A stretch of 64,000 nt of DNA from Nyssa sinensis (GCA_008638375.1 CM018032.1:8063001-8127000), one strand, 5' to 3'; positions 44,201-56,713 are shown, numbered from the stretch's first letter. Program-made: numbers and translations. The notes: generated from the sequence alone by a model not told the origin.

Positions 44201-47200
44201 ATAGCTTCCCATAGGCTTCGTCTGGTTAGAAGGAAACAAATGCTAGAAAGTGAAAGTACTAGAAAAGAAAGGAAAGTGAAAAGAAAATTAGTTTTTCCTA
44301 TATTCATTTGGTTATGGAAGAAAAGATAAGAAAGTTATAAGAAAAATTGAAGTTGTTGTTTGAAAATTTTCAAAGTGATTTTTTTATTGTTGTCTAAATT
44401 ACCCCTTTTATAAATTTTTAATTTTGTAATAATGATTCATCTTTTAAAAAAAAAAAAAAAAGTTAGGATTTTTTATTTTTTATTTTGGTAAGACCCAATT
44501 GTATTTCTTTATTTTCGGTTGAAGTATTTTACAAAAATATGAATTCATCTTATTAGTCTATTGGATAGTAAATTGATAAAAGATGCAAACCACATCAGAG
44601 AAATAGATATTCAAATCCTAAAAGTCCTCTAAAACTTAAAAAGTGATGTTGTAGATTTATATTAATTATCATGAAAAAATAAAGTTTCCTATCACTACTT
44701 AAATACATAAAAAAAATTAATTACATATAATTATATATATATATATATTTATAGAAACGTCATATGTAAATATATATAATTACCTTATATATATAACGGT
44801 ATAACATATATATATAATTATTTATTGTATAACATAAGAAATCAAATATTAAAAAAAAGAGTTATTGTATAAAAGAATTTCTATCACTAGTGGTGGAAGA
44901 GAGAAGTGTAAAAAAAAAGATAAGATGGGAATACAGATTATATACAATTATTTTTTACAAGAAACATAATTTTTCTTGTGTTTTTTGCTGCGGAAACAGA
45001 AGTGACCTTTTCAAAAAGAAAAAAAAAAAACAGTTATGTGGATCCAATTTTTAAGGAGAATTTTTTCTTTTGTTACTAACCAAACTCTTAATAAATTTTA
45101 TATTTTTCTCTTTCTTTCACTTTCCACCTAGCCAAACGAAGTCATAGTGAATCTTATACACAGTTTTTTTACCAAATGATTGTGCTCCCAATTTAAGAAT
45201 TCAGAAGACCACGTATGAATAACTAATATATGAATTGGGGCATTAAAAGGAAAAGAAACCCATGTCTTACATACAATCATGCAAAATCAAAGCCAATGGT
45301 CAAACAACTTGAGGAATTTCATCAGAGACAAAACATTGAAGAAATGGGACAACTTACCCATTATTACTCCTTGAGCTCCTCTGTAATAGGAACTAGTTAG
45401 TGTTCGGAATCTTTCCTGTCCAGCTGCAAAGCGAGAAATTACAAAAAATTTCATGTCACTTAAATTGTGCCAGACCATAACTTTTAACAGTTGCAGAGAG
45501 TACTGAACACTGCCAAATCAACTCTTTCATTGAGCATTCACATTAAATAGTGAACCAAAGCAAAGAAGAATGTAATGTCTTCCCACCTTATAGGAAAGTC
45601 TTCTACCAAATTAAACTTCTAATTATTTGGCTGAAAGGAATTACTTCAACTCCCAAGAGATTCTAATGTCTCAGTTGTAAAATTCATCTTTGTAATTTGT
45701 TGAGTTTTTCTAAAGCAATTATCAAACAATCTTGTTGCTTTCTCAAAAAATTGTATTGTTGTACTATAATAGATGAGGACCTCCCACTATATTGAGGTAA
45801 TAAATAGGATATCTTATAATCTCCATGTAAATCCATTAGGTTTCACAGTTCACACTCTTCTTACTATGAATCAGACCCAATTGATTATAATATTGATACA
45901 TGCACAATAGTAAACTTTGGCCAGCCATGACCCACAAGTATATATACATATTTGGAAAAGCTCAAATATTAATCAAAAGGAATGGAGGATTTTGTTCGGG
46001 AAAAAAATTCTTGAATTTTGCAAAGAAACAGATCAAATAGAAGTCTGCAAATAACAAAAGCTAAACATACAATCACATTACTGCAAACTCAACAATCAAC
46101 GGAACAAATTTATTTCCACCAAAAATTATGACAAGTAACATGTAATTAAAGATCTTACTCTTTCCTTAACCCTCAGCAACATATTCTGAATTTCAGTAAT
46201 GAATGTCTGGAGGATCAACTCTTAAGCATTAATCATAAAAAGGTAGATTTTGCAGTAAATAAAATATTCTAGGCTTTGGAATGAAAAGAAGAATAAAAGA
46301 CTTGAATAACACAAATAAAGCTCAGAAATATTTGTCCACAAGTGCCACTTATGGCACTTGCTTGAGCAGTCTTTTACAAGCAAACAACTTTTCTTAATTA
46401 AAATGCTAGACATTTACTTCCTCCCGATACCCTTAAAGCCCAATATCTCTACTAAGCATTAGGCATAAGAAACCATCCAAAATTAGCCCCAAAGGAAGCT
46501 TTAGCCACGCAAAACCAAAGATATTAAGATAATCAACCCCAAAAGACCTACCTTATCCCTATCCTACATCACATGCCTATGTGTTGGTGATATTTTTTTT
46601 TCTTTTTTTCTTTTCTCTTTCCCTTAATAACAATTTATTATCATCATATACACTTTGTGAACTCTGATGCAAAAGAGCTTTTCCTTTTTTTGTCTGAGCA
46701 AATGATGACAATACGGTAACTGCAATTACTTTATCATGTCTTATATAATTCTAAAGTTCATTTACTTGTTTAGAAATGCACGATACAGTTTCATAGGCTT
46801 CAAAGGCTAAATTTAAAAAGAACACACACACACACATATTATGCAAACGTCATTAGATGCAATTACTGCCAGGTGTCTATTTCTGCTATAGAAAGCATGG
46901 AATACCAAAACAAATGTCCAAAAGTGGGCAGCACTAGAAAAATTAATAGATAGACAAGACATAATTCACACATGAATTCAACAAAAAATTATGAAACAAA
47001 TCCAGAACAGACAATAATTATAAGATATATCATTTCTATGAATTTTTTGGTAAATTAGATTGTGAAAACAAGGTCATACCTGTGTCCCAAATTGCTAGCT
47101 TCAACTTTTTTCCTCCAATGGTAACATGTTTTACCTTAAAATCCACCCCTGCAAAAATCAGAAGAAAATAATCAATCAAATCATGACATCTAGGAAAAAT

Positions 47201-50200
47201 TATATTGATAACTGATAAGAGAAATAATGGTCAATGTTGTGTGGCCAAAAATGAATTTTGCAGTGTGCCCTTCAAACATTGGAGACATTCCATACATATG
47301 CTCTTATAATGGTCAAATAATGCTCTTATAGACATATATATATATATATATATATAATTGCAAATAACAATGAGAAAATAATTCATAATTGCAAATAAAT
47401 ATAAGAGGAAAAAGCATAAAGGCAAACATATCCCCAACCAAATAGTAATGTTAAAAGACATTCAAACATGCAAACAAAAAGAACTGAAAATTGAGAATGT
47501 GCTCACTACCCACTACCTGATTTGCAAATTCAATTTTGTTTTTGAAGGATAAGAGTCTGTTAAGGTGGAAAAGACTCATCTCTGCTTTTACCATACAAGA
47601 CTATTTTCCCATTTTCTTAGCATGTAAGAGAAAATATATGGCCAAAATTGAGTTTTATCTACTCGTAAATTGGAAAACATGAAAGAGATGAGTATCACAC
47701 AGTTGCAGTTAGTGGGTTGCATGAATACTTTGTAACAAATATACAAGCCAGTTCTGCAAGGGGAAGGTGTTGCAATCTGACATGTCGAATGCTTGGCTCC
47801 AAAAGTTTTATTAGAGAGTTGATTGCCTTTCAATATGAAGTGTTAAAAGTATAATAGTTTCACATATATATTATTGTGTAATGCTAATAGGATTAGGGTT
47901 TCATAGTTTGTTTCCTTTATTAATACTTTTCATGTACAACCTCATAACCCTCCTATATAAGAAGCTCTCTTGTTTAATTTCAGAATAATTCAATCTAATA
48001 CAATGTAATTCTTTGAGTTTTTTCCTTCTCCCTCTTCTCTCTTACTTCTCTATTTCTTATCTCTTTTATATTATTCTACCAAATTTATCATGGTATCAGA
48101 GTCATCTTGATCAGTGGCCTCCATCATCCATTGAGGCTCGCACATCACCACCCTTCTCATCCGAGATTACTCATCCCTTGTCTTGATCTTCTGTCCACAC
48201 TTCTGACATTCCGACACCACAACATTGTTCTCCACCAACCCAGCTTCCAGACGCCACCAATCGGAATCCCAAAAACCCCCGCACACACCCTCACGCGCCA
48301 CCCAAAGATTCTGCCCAGATCTGTGACACGCTCCACGCGCCACCACTCGCCCAGTGCCCACTCGCACACCCGCCTAACGCCACGTCATCCGACACTGCCA
48401 CATCACACCTCCACGTTAGCATTCAGGACTCTCACTAGCAACGTCTAGTCCACGTCAGCTGCAACAACCTATCTCAGCGTTATACCTCTGCCACATCTGC
48501 CAATCAACGGTGCAACGTCTCTATTCATCATCACCTAATCAACCCAGTCTTTTTCACCACCATATACAAGATTGTGATTGATGAGCCTCTTCTCACCAAG
48601 ACAACAGTTGTAGAAGCTCATTACAAGACCCGATCATCTCTTCTTCGATTCTACATCTCCAACATTCGATCAACCATCTAGCTCAGTCGTGACCATTTCA
48701 TTGCTCCTCACCGTCCCTGCCAAAAATCATGACTGCCACCGCTAGACACAAATATCCACCAATGCACCAAATTGGTGCTCCACCGCGAAAATAAAAAACT
48801 CACTCACTGTTGCACCACCGGAATCTTCTCACCATCGTGCAAAAGCCTCCAGTCATGCCGTCATCTTCTCCACTCTCACCATCACAAGCCCAACAACCAA
48901 CAGTAGACGTCGCCATTGTCCTTTAGTTGCAATTCAACCACCAAGGCATCCAACGGGGCCTTCCTTTCATCACTTGCGAAACCATTATCATCAAAACCAC
49001 TGTGGCCGACAACGCCACCAACAAAACCCACAATGTTCGCTACCCCTCAACCACCTCTACCACACCACTGTCCAAATCCTAACACCACAAACCCTTCTTA
49101 GTCAACGTGCATCGCCAAGCCACTCCTCCATTGCCACCATCTCAGCTTCACAGTCTCCACCCCCATCAGAATCGGCTATGCACACCATCATTTGCACTTC
49201 CATGCGCCGCCTTCAGTTCCAGTTCTGCACTTTCATGTATCGTCATTAACTCTATTGAGATTTCACCTCTACAACCATGTCAACTTGGGTAACATTTACA
49301 TTTCAACCACAACGCCAACAAGTCAACTATCCACTTTCAGAGATTTTTGTTTGCAAACTCAAGTTAGTCTACCTCCCACCATGAGTTTGAGGAGGGTGTT
49401 CAAAGTATAATAGTTCCACATATATTATTGTATAATCCTAGTAGAATTAGAGTTTCATAGTTTATTTTTTTTATTAAGAATTTTCATGTACAACCTCATG
49501 ACCTTTATTTCCTTTATTAATACTTTCCACGTACAACCTCATAACCCTCTTATATAAGGAACTCTCTTGTTTAGTTTCAGAATAATTCAATCTAATACAA
49601 TGTAGTCCTTTGGATTTTTCCCTTCTCCCTCTTCTCTCTTTCTTCTCTATTTCTTATCTCTTTTATGTTATTCCACCAAATCTAACATGAAGAAAGAAAA
49701 TTAATAGTAAAAGACAACAAACTGAAGCAGCATTAGTATATAGATCATCAACTGGCACAATAACTTTAAACACAGTAAAGAGCATACTATATAGAGACAA
49801 CATGGTGGGTCAGTTTCTTGATATTAACCAAGCCAAATTCAAAGATTATCGAAGCCACTTCAACCCAATCTTTTAGTAAATTATTGTACTCAATATGTTA
49901 CAAGACATTGTCCATAGCAACGCTGATGTGCATAAAAGCATGCCAGAAGGGATACAATTAACTATTTTCTACAGTAGTTCGCCCATCTGTTATTGTATTT
50001 CGGCTCCACTATTCTATTTTTAATAGACCTCATCACCTAAGGATTTCCATTCCATAATTCTATTTTTATTGGACCTCAGCACCTAATTCTTACTTTTGCT
50101 TTTTATTTTTAGAGTCCATCTGCGAACCCAATCACCACATATAATTGACGATAAAAGGCAAATCAAATTATAAAATGTTTCTATAAATAATATATGAAGG

Positions 50201-50431
50201 TGCACGCAGTAGACACAAAGATTGCGGTCTTCAAACCCAAGAAATGTGAAGAAAGGTACCATAATACGAGCATAACATGAAAATGCAATCCTTACCAATG
50301 GTAGGAGAGAGATCTTCGAAGGTATCGGAAGTAAAACTCAGAAGCAGACTACTCTTGCCTACCCCAGAATCCCCAATCATCAACAACTTGAACAAACAAT
50401 CAAATTCTGACTGACTCGACGAGGAATCCAT
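41227..50431 (-). CDS. RABC1: RAB18-type small GTPase (RABC1-like)
   Basis: Six exons on the minus strand (50296-50431, 47080-47148, 45358-45423, 43207-43328, 42873-43001, 41227-41334), all with GT-AG introns and matching phases, give 209 codons. G boxes are GDSGVGKS (20-27), the effector loop SPTIG with T44, WDTAGQE (66-72, Q71), NKVD (127-130) and ECSAKT (155-160). The C-terminus ends STSGCC, a double-cysteine geranylgeranylation signal. RABC1 proteins are RAB18 relatives that act on membranes and lipid bodies; the exact role here is inferred from the family. Length and exon pattern fit the family (about 210 residues), and no stop or missing motif was seen. The ATG at 50431 was chosen because MDSSS..EFD aligns with the family start. 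Introns 1 and 3 carry transposons. Confidence 0.95.
44214..45143 (+). mobile_element. MITE in RABC1 intron 3, 930 bp
   Basis: The ends GGCTTCGTCTGGTTAG and CTAGCCAAACGAAGTC are inverted repeats (14 of 16 positions). ATA is duplicated on both sides (44211-44213, 45144-45146). The 3-bp duplication points to PIF/Harbinger-type transposition. The interior is AT-rich, non-coding and has several TA microsatellites. Confidence 0.72.
47841..48090 (+). repeat. 5' LTR of the non-autonomous element
   Basis: 250 bp with a TATATAAG box near 47953-47960 and a CT-rich end. About 88-90% identical to the 3' LTR outside an insertion in the latter. Confidence 0.9.
48091..48102 (+). promoter_or_regulatory. Primer-binding site
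   Basis: TGGTATCAGAGT directly follows the 5' LTR and complements the 3' end of plant initiator-Met tRNA. Confidence 0.9.
49383..49396 (+). promoter_or_regulatory. Polypurine tract of the non-autonomous element
   Basis: GAGTTTGAGGAGGG directly precedes the 3' LTR, where second-strand priming is expected. Confidence 0.75.
49397..49687 (+). repeat. 3' LTR of the non-autonomous element
   Basis: 291 bp. It is about 40 bp longer than the 5' LTR because a segment with CATGTACAACCTCATGACC and CACGTACAACCTCATAACC is tandemly duplicated inside it. Confidence 0.9.
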
Positions 50432-50681
50432 TAAGAATTCAATTCCAAACAATCAAATTCCACAACCAGCACCAAGCAAGAAATTCCAAAGCCTGGCAGT
50501 CAATCAATCGCACACAATTTCACAACATAATATACACATAAGCACAAGAAAATCAATCACAATCAACGCTAGAGAGAAAGAAGGGAGAAAACCAGTGAAT
50601 CGAGAGAATTTGATGCGATCTGGATAAACACAGATCTGTAGTTTTGGAGAAGGGTGCCTCAAATTGGGGGTGAAGAGTATA

Positions 50682-50689
50682 TATTTATA
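50682..50689 (-). promoter_or_regulatory. Putative TATA box of RABC1-like gene
   Basis: TATAAATA on the minus strand lies about 250 bp above the ATG and is followed by a pyrimidine/A-rich leader. No upstream in-frame ATG was noted. Use as the actual core promoter is inferred. Confidence 0.5.
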
Positions 50690-50759
50690 ATTATTAATAT
50701 CAGAATAAGGTGAATGTGTAAAGGTCGCAGAACGGCAAAGAAAGTCGTGACAGGGTCCT

Positions 50760-51640
50760 TTAAATGGCAACCCAGCGTCTCCTTTTTATTGGGCCACCCG
50801 GTTTTTTTTAAAAATATTTCTAGATTAATGCTTCCTCTCCACGTTTTGGAGGTAAAAACAAAAAAGAAAAAGGAGAGTTAAAATTGAAAAGAAAAGAAAA
50901 GAGAATAAAAAAAAATTATTTTTATTTTATTTAATAGTTCAAGAGAAAAAAGAAAAAAGAAATTTTATTTTTTTGTTTGAATGATCATTAGAAGAGAAAA
51001 AAGTATATATAAAAAATTATTTTATAGTTATATCGTTTTTTTTATTTATGTTTATAATTTTTAATTCTTTCATTTATGGGTACTTCAGTTGTTTCAAAAA
51101 AAAATCATTAACAATACTTTTTTTTCTCTTCACTTTTGAAGAGATTTGAGAAGTGGGTTAAAATTCTTAAATTTTCTTTCCTATTCTCTCCTAATCTCTT
51201 CTTTGCTCTCTATTAAAAATGTCCAAACGAGAAATTTAGCTATATCTTCATCATAATATTTTCTTTTCTCTCAAATTCTCTCCATCTAAACGAGCTATAA
51301 GGGACTTTTTTAACTTCCGCATATTGTTTTTTTTATACAACAATGGAGAGACCTAAGGTCATGGTTAGTACATTGGAATAGAACAGAATGGTTATTTCAT
51401 AGAATGAAATAGGGATTATGCATCTAGGCCAAAGGAATACTTGAAATAATTTTTAATGGAATGCCCATTCCATAAAATAGGCATTCCTAATTATACCAAA
51501 CAATGATAACGAATGAAAAAGTAAAAATAGACATTCATGTAATACTCATTCTACTGTACCAAACATAATCTAAGAATGTGTGTGTGAAGACTCGAATTTG
51601 AGACGTGTATGAAGAGATGATACTCTTTCCTTTCAAGAGA
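50760..51640. other. Upstream region of RABC1-like gene with a probable MITE
   Basis: AT-rich, no coding. Within it, 51356-51570 has imperfect inverted ends (GTCATGGTTAGTACATTGGA against the complement of TACTGTACCAAACATAAT) and internal inverted GGAATGG/CCATTCC motifs. CTAAG is found next to both ends. Family unknown. Confidence 0.45.
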
Positions 51641-51656
51641 CATTTATAAAAACATT

Positions 51657-51885
51657 TGTTGAAGATGAAAGAGAATAAACTGTATATTGTATATGTAATG
51701 TGTGTATATTACAATCCTAGATGGGCTCTTATATAGGAGAGCTAAATAGCTATACAAGGTAAGAATAGAGAAGGAAATATCTATACAAGATAAGAACAAA
51801 GAAGGAAAGAGGAATATGCTAAGATTATACTACATAGCCCTAATTATACACCAAGTATATGATCTATAATAGTGTACATCTAACA
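51657..51885 (-). repeat. 3' LTR of the copia element
   Basis: 229 bp, TGTT...AACA. A segment GATAAGAA(C/T)A(A/G)AGAAGGAAA is duplicated here but single in the other LTR, which explains the length difference. Confidence 0.93.
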
Positions 51886-51899
51886 TCCCCCCTTAAACT
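51886..51899 (-). promoter_or_regulatory. Polypurine tract of the copia element
   Basis: The minus strand reads AGTTTAAGGGGGGA directly before the 3' LTR. Confidence 0.85.
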
Positions 51900-51929
51900 C
51901 AAGGTGGTAGAACAAAAGCCAACTTGAGT

Positions 51930-53760
51930 TTGGAAATTAAGTCTTTATGGCGTCCAAGAGGAAGAGCTTTGGTGAAAATATCAGCAACCTGATCAGCGGG
52001 GGAAACAAGAAGAAGACGAACAGTGCCACGGAGAATATGTTATCGGACAAAGTGACAGTCAATCTCGATATGCTTGGTATGCTCATAAAAGACGTCATTG
52101 TGAGCAATTTGGATAGCACCCTGATTGTCACAATAAAAAATTTTAGCAGAGCTGTAAGTCACACCCATGTCCTCAAGTAACTAGTGAAGCCAAATGAGCT
52201 CTTCAGTGGCATCTGCTAGAGCACGATATTTTCCTTCAGTGCTAGATCTGATAGTGACAGTCTGTTTCTTGCTACGCTAAGAAATGAGAGAAGTACCAAA
52301 GAAGAAGCAAAAACTAGTGGTAAAATGGCGATTAGCGGGTTCATCTGCCCAATCAACATCAAAGTAAACATGTAAGTCAAGGGATGAGTAAGCAAAAAAG
52401 TGAAGGCCATGGAACATTGCCCCTTTGACATAGCGAAGAATACGAAGAACAACAACATAGTAAGTGGAGCGAGAGGTAGACAAGACGACTCATAATATGA
52501 ACATCATGAGCAATGTTGGGTCGAGTAACAGTAAGGCAAGGCTTCCAACTAGTTGGTGATATAAAGAGGTATCTTGGGAAATGCCATCTAATAGTGTGAG
52601 CCTAGCATTGAGCTCAAGATGGGTAAAAGCAGTCTTGTTGTCAATGAGGCCAGCACAAGCAACAAGATCTTAAGCATATTTGGCCTGAGAAAGATAGTAA
52701 CCATCAGAATTGGAAGAACTCTCGAGACCTAGAAAATACCTGAGAGGTCTAAGATCCTTCATTTCAAAATGCTAATGAAAAAACTGTTTTAGATCATTAA
52801 TATTGGAGACATCATCGTCAATGATGATCATGTCATCAACGTAAAGAAGCAGTAAAATGGTCTTATTATCAGACTTACGAATAAAGAGAGCAGAGTCGTG
52901 AGAACTTAAAGTGAAACCAAAGTCTCCAATGACGGAGCTAAACTTGGCAAACTAAGCACGAAAAGCTTGCTTAAGACCACAGAGAGCACGACGAAACTTT
53001 TAAACTTTGTGAGGAGGATGGTTGTACCCAGGAAGAGGTTTAATGAAGACTTATTCTATAAGGTCTCCATTCAAGAAGACATTTTTCACGTCCATTTCAA
53101 ATAAACCCTAGTTGTGAACAATAGTGACTACAAGTAAGTTGCGGACATAAGTGAGATGGGCAATAAATGCATAAGTCTCTTTGTAGTCAATTTCATATTC
53201 TTATGAAAAGCCCTTAGCCACAAGACAGGCCCTGTATCGATCAATGTAACCATTTGAGTGCATTTCAATTTTGTAAACCAACTTGTAACCTATAGTATTT
53301 TTGTGAGGAGGTAGGTCGACAAGGTCCCAAGTATGGGTTTTCTCGTCTTATCATTGCTTGCTGCCAAAGAGGGTTAGAACTAACCTCACGATAAGATTGA
53401 AATTCGTGAAGGGAAAGAATAATAGAAAAATAATGATAGTCGTGAAGATAAACGGGTGTTTCCCTTACCCTTGTAGACCATTGAGGTTTAGTACCAGTAA
53501 TGGAGGTATTTGATGAGGAGATCGATGTGGGTGAACCAGTGTCAATGGCAGGATCAACAGACAGAGTAGGTGTTTCAGGAGAACTTGTAAGAGGAAGTTC
53601 AGAAAGCTCATCAAGAAATAGATCAATAGAGGGGTCAATAAAGAATAAAGGTGTTGGTGGAGTGGATAAGTAAAATGAAGAAATGGAGAACATTTTGTGT
53701 TTTCAAAAGACGACATGACGAGAAATGCAAAGTCTCTTAGAGTAGGGATCCCAACATCTA
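51930..53760 (-). pseudogene. Copia reverse transcriptase and RNase H
   Basis: Minus-strand reading with several stops and shifts: KNVFLNGDL near 53080, RRALCGLKQAFRA near 52990, LLLLYVDDMIII near 52850 (catalytic YVDD intact), then LRPLRYFLGLE near 52745. RNase H follows with LRYVKGAMFHGL (52440), DVDWADEPANRHFTTSF (52340) and DCHFVR near 52040. These would make and process the cDNA. At least four stops make this copy inactive. Confidence 0.9.
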
Positions 53761-53981
53761 TACCCATTATGTTCAATTCCATAACCCAAGAAACAACAGA
53801 GATGAGCTCAAGGTTCTAGCTTGGTGCGTTCATATGGTTGAAAGAAAACAAAACAGGCACAATAAAAAATGCAAAGGATGCTATAATTAGGAGGAACACC
53901 ATGAAGGCGCTTATATGGAGATTGATTATTGATGATAGGAGATGAAAGGTAGTTGATGGTATAAATGGTAGTAAGAGCAAT

Positions 53982-54416
53982 TTAGCCCCAAAATTGTTTA
54001 GGACACGAGGTAGAAATAAAGAGTGCCCGAACAGTGTCCAAAATATGCCTGTGTTTGGGTTCAACAAGACTATTTTGCTGAGAAGTTCGAAGGCATAAAC
54101 GATGAGGAAGAGTACCATTTTGATGAAGGGTGTTTAAAAAACCAAATTCTTTGTATTCCATGGCATTATCTGTGCGAAAAACTTTGATAGAACAAGAGAA
54201 CTGAGTTTTAATCATGCGGGCAAAGTCAAAATAGATTTGAGGCAACTTTGAACGGTGTTTCATGAGATATAACCAAGTAAAACAAAAATAGTCATCAATA
54301 AAAATGACAAAGTATATGGATCCTCCCATTGTAGAATGGGGAGAAGGCCTCCAAATATTGGAATGAACTAAATCAAAAGGAGTAGAAGAAACATAATCAC
54401 TTTTATTAAATGACAA
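53982..54416 (-). pseudogene. Copia integrase fragment
   Basis: A 144-codon frame holds FDLVHSNIWRPSPHSTMGGS, YFVIFIDDYFCFTWLYLMKH and FRTDNAMEYKEFGFL, the integrase core with D positions. The segment GTLPHRLCLRTSQQNSLVEP includes the third catalytic E. The zinc-binding part (LWHSRLGHISSSRLKNLFSS) is in the neighbouring frame at 54476-54973. Confidence 0.9.
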
Positions 54417-54475
54417 AGCAAGTTGTTTTGCAAGCTAACATGATAGACAATCAATATTCTCAAATTTGACTAATC

Positions 54476-54973
54476 CTAAAACCCACTAGAAAATAAATTT
54501 TTTAAACGACTGGACGAAATATGACCCAATCGTGAGTGCCAAAGTGTTGTAAGAGAAATAGTGGAGACGAAGGTTGCAGAAGAAAGTGGAGACGTGAGTT
54601 GAGATGGAATGCGAAGATGGATGAGCTCAAACAAGCGGCCAACCTTACAGCCTATCACAGGGATCTTCCCTTTCTGCGAATCCTGTACACAACAACCAGA
54701 ATGAGAGAAAATAACATTTAGTCCAAGATCCCATAATTGACCCACATATAAGATTAAGAGTAAGGTTAGGTATAAGATAGGTGTTAGGAAGGAATGTATG
54801 AGAGGTGAAATTTCTCTAATATGACTAACAGACATATATGAGCCGTCTGCAGTGTGAATTGTTGGAATATGGGATCTATAAGTTTTGGAAGCAAAAATAC
54901 TAGAATTTGAGGTCATATGATTGCTGCGCGTGGAATCAAAATACCAAGAAGATTTAGCAGAAGTGGCAAACAT
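54476..54973 (-). pseudogene. Copia protease and integrase N-terminal part
   Basis: SSWYFDSTRSNHMTSNSSIF is the copia protease start (usual WYxDSGAxxHMT, here DST), followed by TADGSYMSV. The frame ends in the HHCC integrase zinc region LWHSRLGHISSSRLKNLFSS. Catalytic DSG has become DST-R. Confidence 0.85.
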
Positions 54974-54999
54974 AACGGTTAAGGGTGGTGGAGTAAGAA

Positions 55000-56000
55000 C
55001 CTATTTGAGGATTGTTTCAAGGTTAGCAACATAGAAGGGTGACGAAGAAGAATCAGGTATAGGAAAGCCTTCAACAGCAGCAACAACAATAGAGGATGAT
55101 GCAGACCCTACTTTTGATGAGTTACTAGTTCTACCCTTTGACTAGTTGGTGTGTGGTTGATGATTGGGGTTTTTGGGGCAGTCATTCTAATAGTGGATAG
55201 GTGATAGTTTCTAACAAAACCTGCATACTCGTGTAGGACAGTCGAGTAAAACATGGCTAGATAAACGACAGTACTTGCAAAATTTTTGAGTATATGAACT
55301 TTTTTTTAGATTGAGAAGGCCTGAAGGCGGCAAGTGTTGTGTCTACGAAAGATGGCCTGAGAGGACTAAAACGAGTTTCTTCAAAGAAAAGTTCAGAGAT
55401 TACTTGCTCTAGTGTAAGAAGAGGATTCTGGTAAAGCAAAGATGCTCGAATAAACTCAAAGTAAGTATTAAGAGCTATAAGAAAATGAATCAACCATTGT
55501 TGATTACGATAAGTAGCAAATTTTTTAGCATCGATAGTGCATCTCTATATGGGTTCTGAAAGTGTCAATTGATCCCAAAGTGTGTACATCTAGGAGCTGA
55601 TGAAGAGTACTAAAGAGCTGATACTGGTGAGTAAGATCAGTAGTGGCGTAACGAGCTACTAAGAAATCCCAAACTGATTTGGTAGTGGCAAATCGCCCAA
55701 ACTGAAGATTGATAGAAAAGATAGGGATATTGTGAAACTGCGTAATGATCTTGTGATTTTGTTATCCTAATCTTCAAGTTTTTCTAGAAATTTTTCATTA
55801 GTTTCATCCTTATCTTGCTTAGGTTCAGTGAAATGACCAGTGATATAGTGTCATAGCTTGCATCCTCGAAGGAAGCGTGACATTGCTTGAGCCCAAGGAA
55901 TGCAATCGGAGCCTTCTAAAGTCATACTGATTGGTTGGGAAGCATCAATATGCTTCAGAACTCTTAAATTTTGACTAAAAACTGATAGAAATGCTATGTG
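55000..56000 (-). pseudogene. Copia gag remnant
   Basis: Fragments include FLIALNTYFEFIRASLLYQN and PLLTLEQVISELFFEETR (55493-55380), typical of the UBN2-type gag of plant copia. A CCHC-like C-R-Y-C-R segment lies near 55230-55270. Frequent stops. Confidence 0.75.
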
Positions 56001-56199
56001 GAGGCGAAATTGACCAAAACTAAGGTGAGAAATGGATTCAGAAGGTTAAACAATGGTGTAATCGGTTTTAACCAGTATGAAATTGCTCAAAAAATGGGTG
56101 AACCGGCCTGATGAAGTTACAAGCTAAACTTAAACCAGTTCAACACAATGAACCGGTCTGGTTTGGACTGGTTAGGTAGGCTAGGGCTGACATGGATGT

Positions 56200-56410
56200 G
56201 CTGTTGACATGGCAGTGATGTGGCAACATGTGGCGCTGTTGTGTGATGATGACATGGAATTGTTGGCGTGTCTAATGAATTGGTAGTTGTGGACCCAATT
56301 GTTGACGTGTTAGAGTAACATAACCGTTTTGCTGACGTGGATTATTGATGTGGCGGTTTTGCTAACGTGGACTGTTGACGTGGCAGTTTTGCTGACATAG
56401 AAGAGTGATA
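56200..56410 (-). repeat. Degenerate ~31-bp tandem repeats in copia leader
   Basis: Units such as TTTTGCTGACGTGGATTATT and GATGTGGCGG, then TTTTGCTAACGTGGACTGTT and GACGTGGCAG, repeat between the primer site and gag. Many copies carry TGACGTGG or close variants. Confidence 0.75.
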
Positions 56411-56713
56411 CAACACTAAAATAGAGGTGAAAGTGCCGAGTGCGTGAAGCGCGTGATGCGGGCGTATAGAGGCGCATGGCTCACGTGATTGGCAAATCAA
56501 TCATTTTAAGCCGTGCGTGAGGGCACATGCGCCAATTGATGAGGTTGTGATTGGTGGTAGATTGAAGCTGATGATGTGTAGAAGCAGTTTATGGTGTTGT
56601 TTGGTAGAAAAATTGAAGATTTCTTTGGATAGAGGGTTGAAATACTGTTTTGAAATCCCTCGGATGGATGACCGATGGTGGTGGTGGATGGGCAGTGGTT
56701 GGTGGATCAAAGT

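Larger units (their letters stand above)
47841..49687 (+). mobile_element. Complete non-autonomous LTR retrotransposon in RABC1 intron 1
   Basis: The 5' LTR is 47841-48090 and the 3' LTR 49397-49687; both start TGTT and end (T/A)CA. Perfect TGAAG duplications flank the element (47836-47840, 49688-49692). The 1.3-kb interior encodes no gag, protease, RT or integrase and is strikingly rich in C on the plus strand. It must have been mobilised by proteins from another element. It is inserted antisense to the RAB gene. Confidence 0.92.

Noticed and set aside
48107..49410. Several His/Pro/Thr-rich frames inside the non-autonomous LTR element
   Set aside because: C-rich composition removes stop codons on both strands; no gag, pol or host-domain motif was found.
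50432..50452. Upstream start for the RAB protein ([10 protein letters not shown])
   Set aside because: The upstream codon is TTG, not ATG. The first ATG at 50431 gives the family-typical N-terminus.
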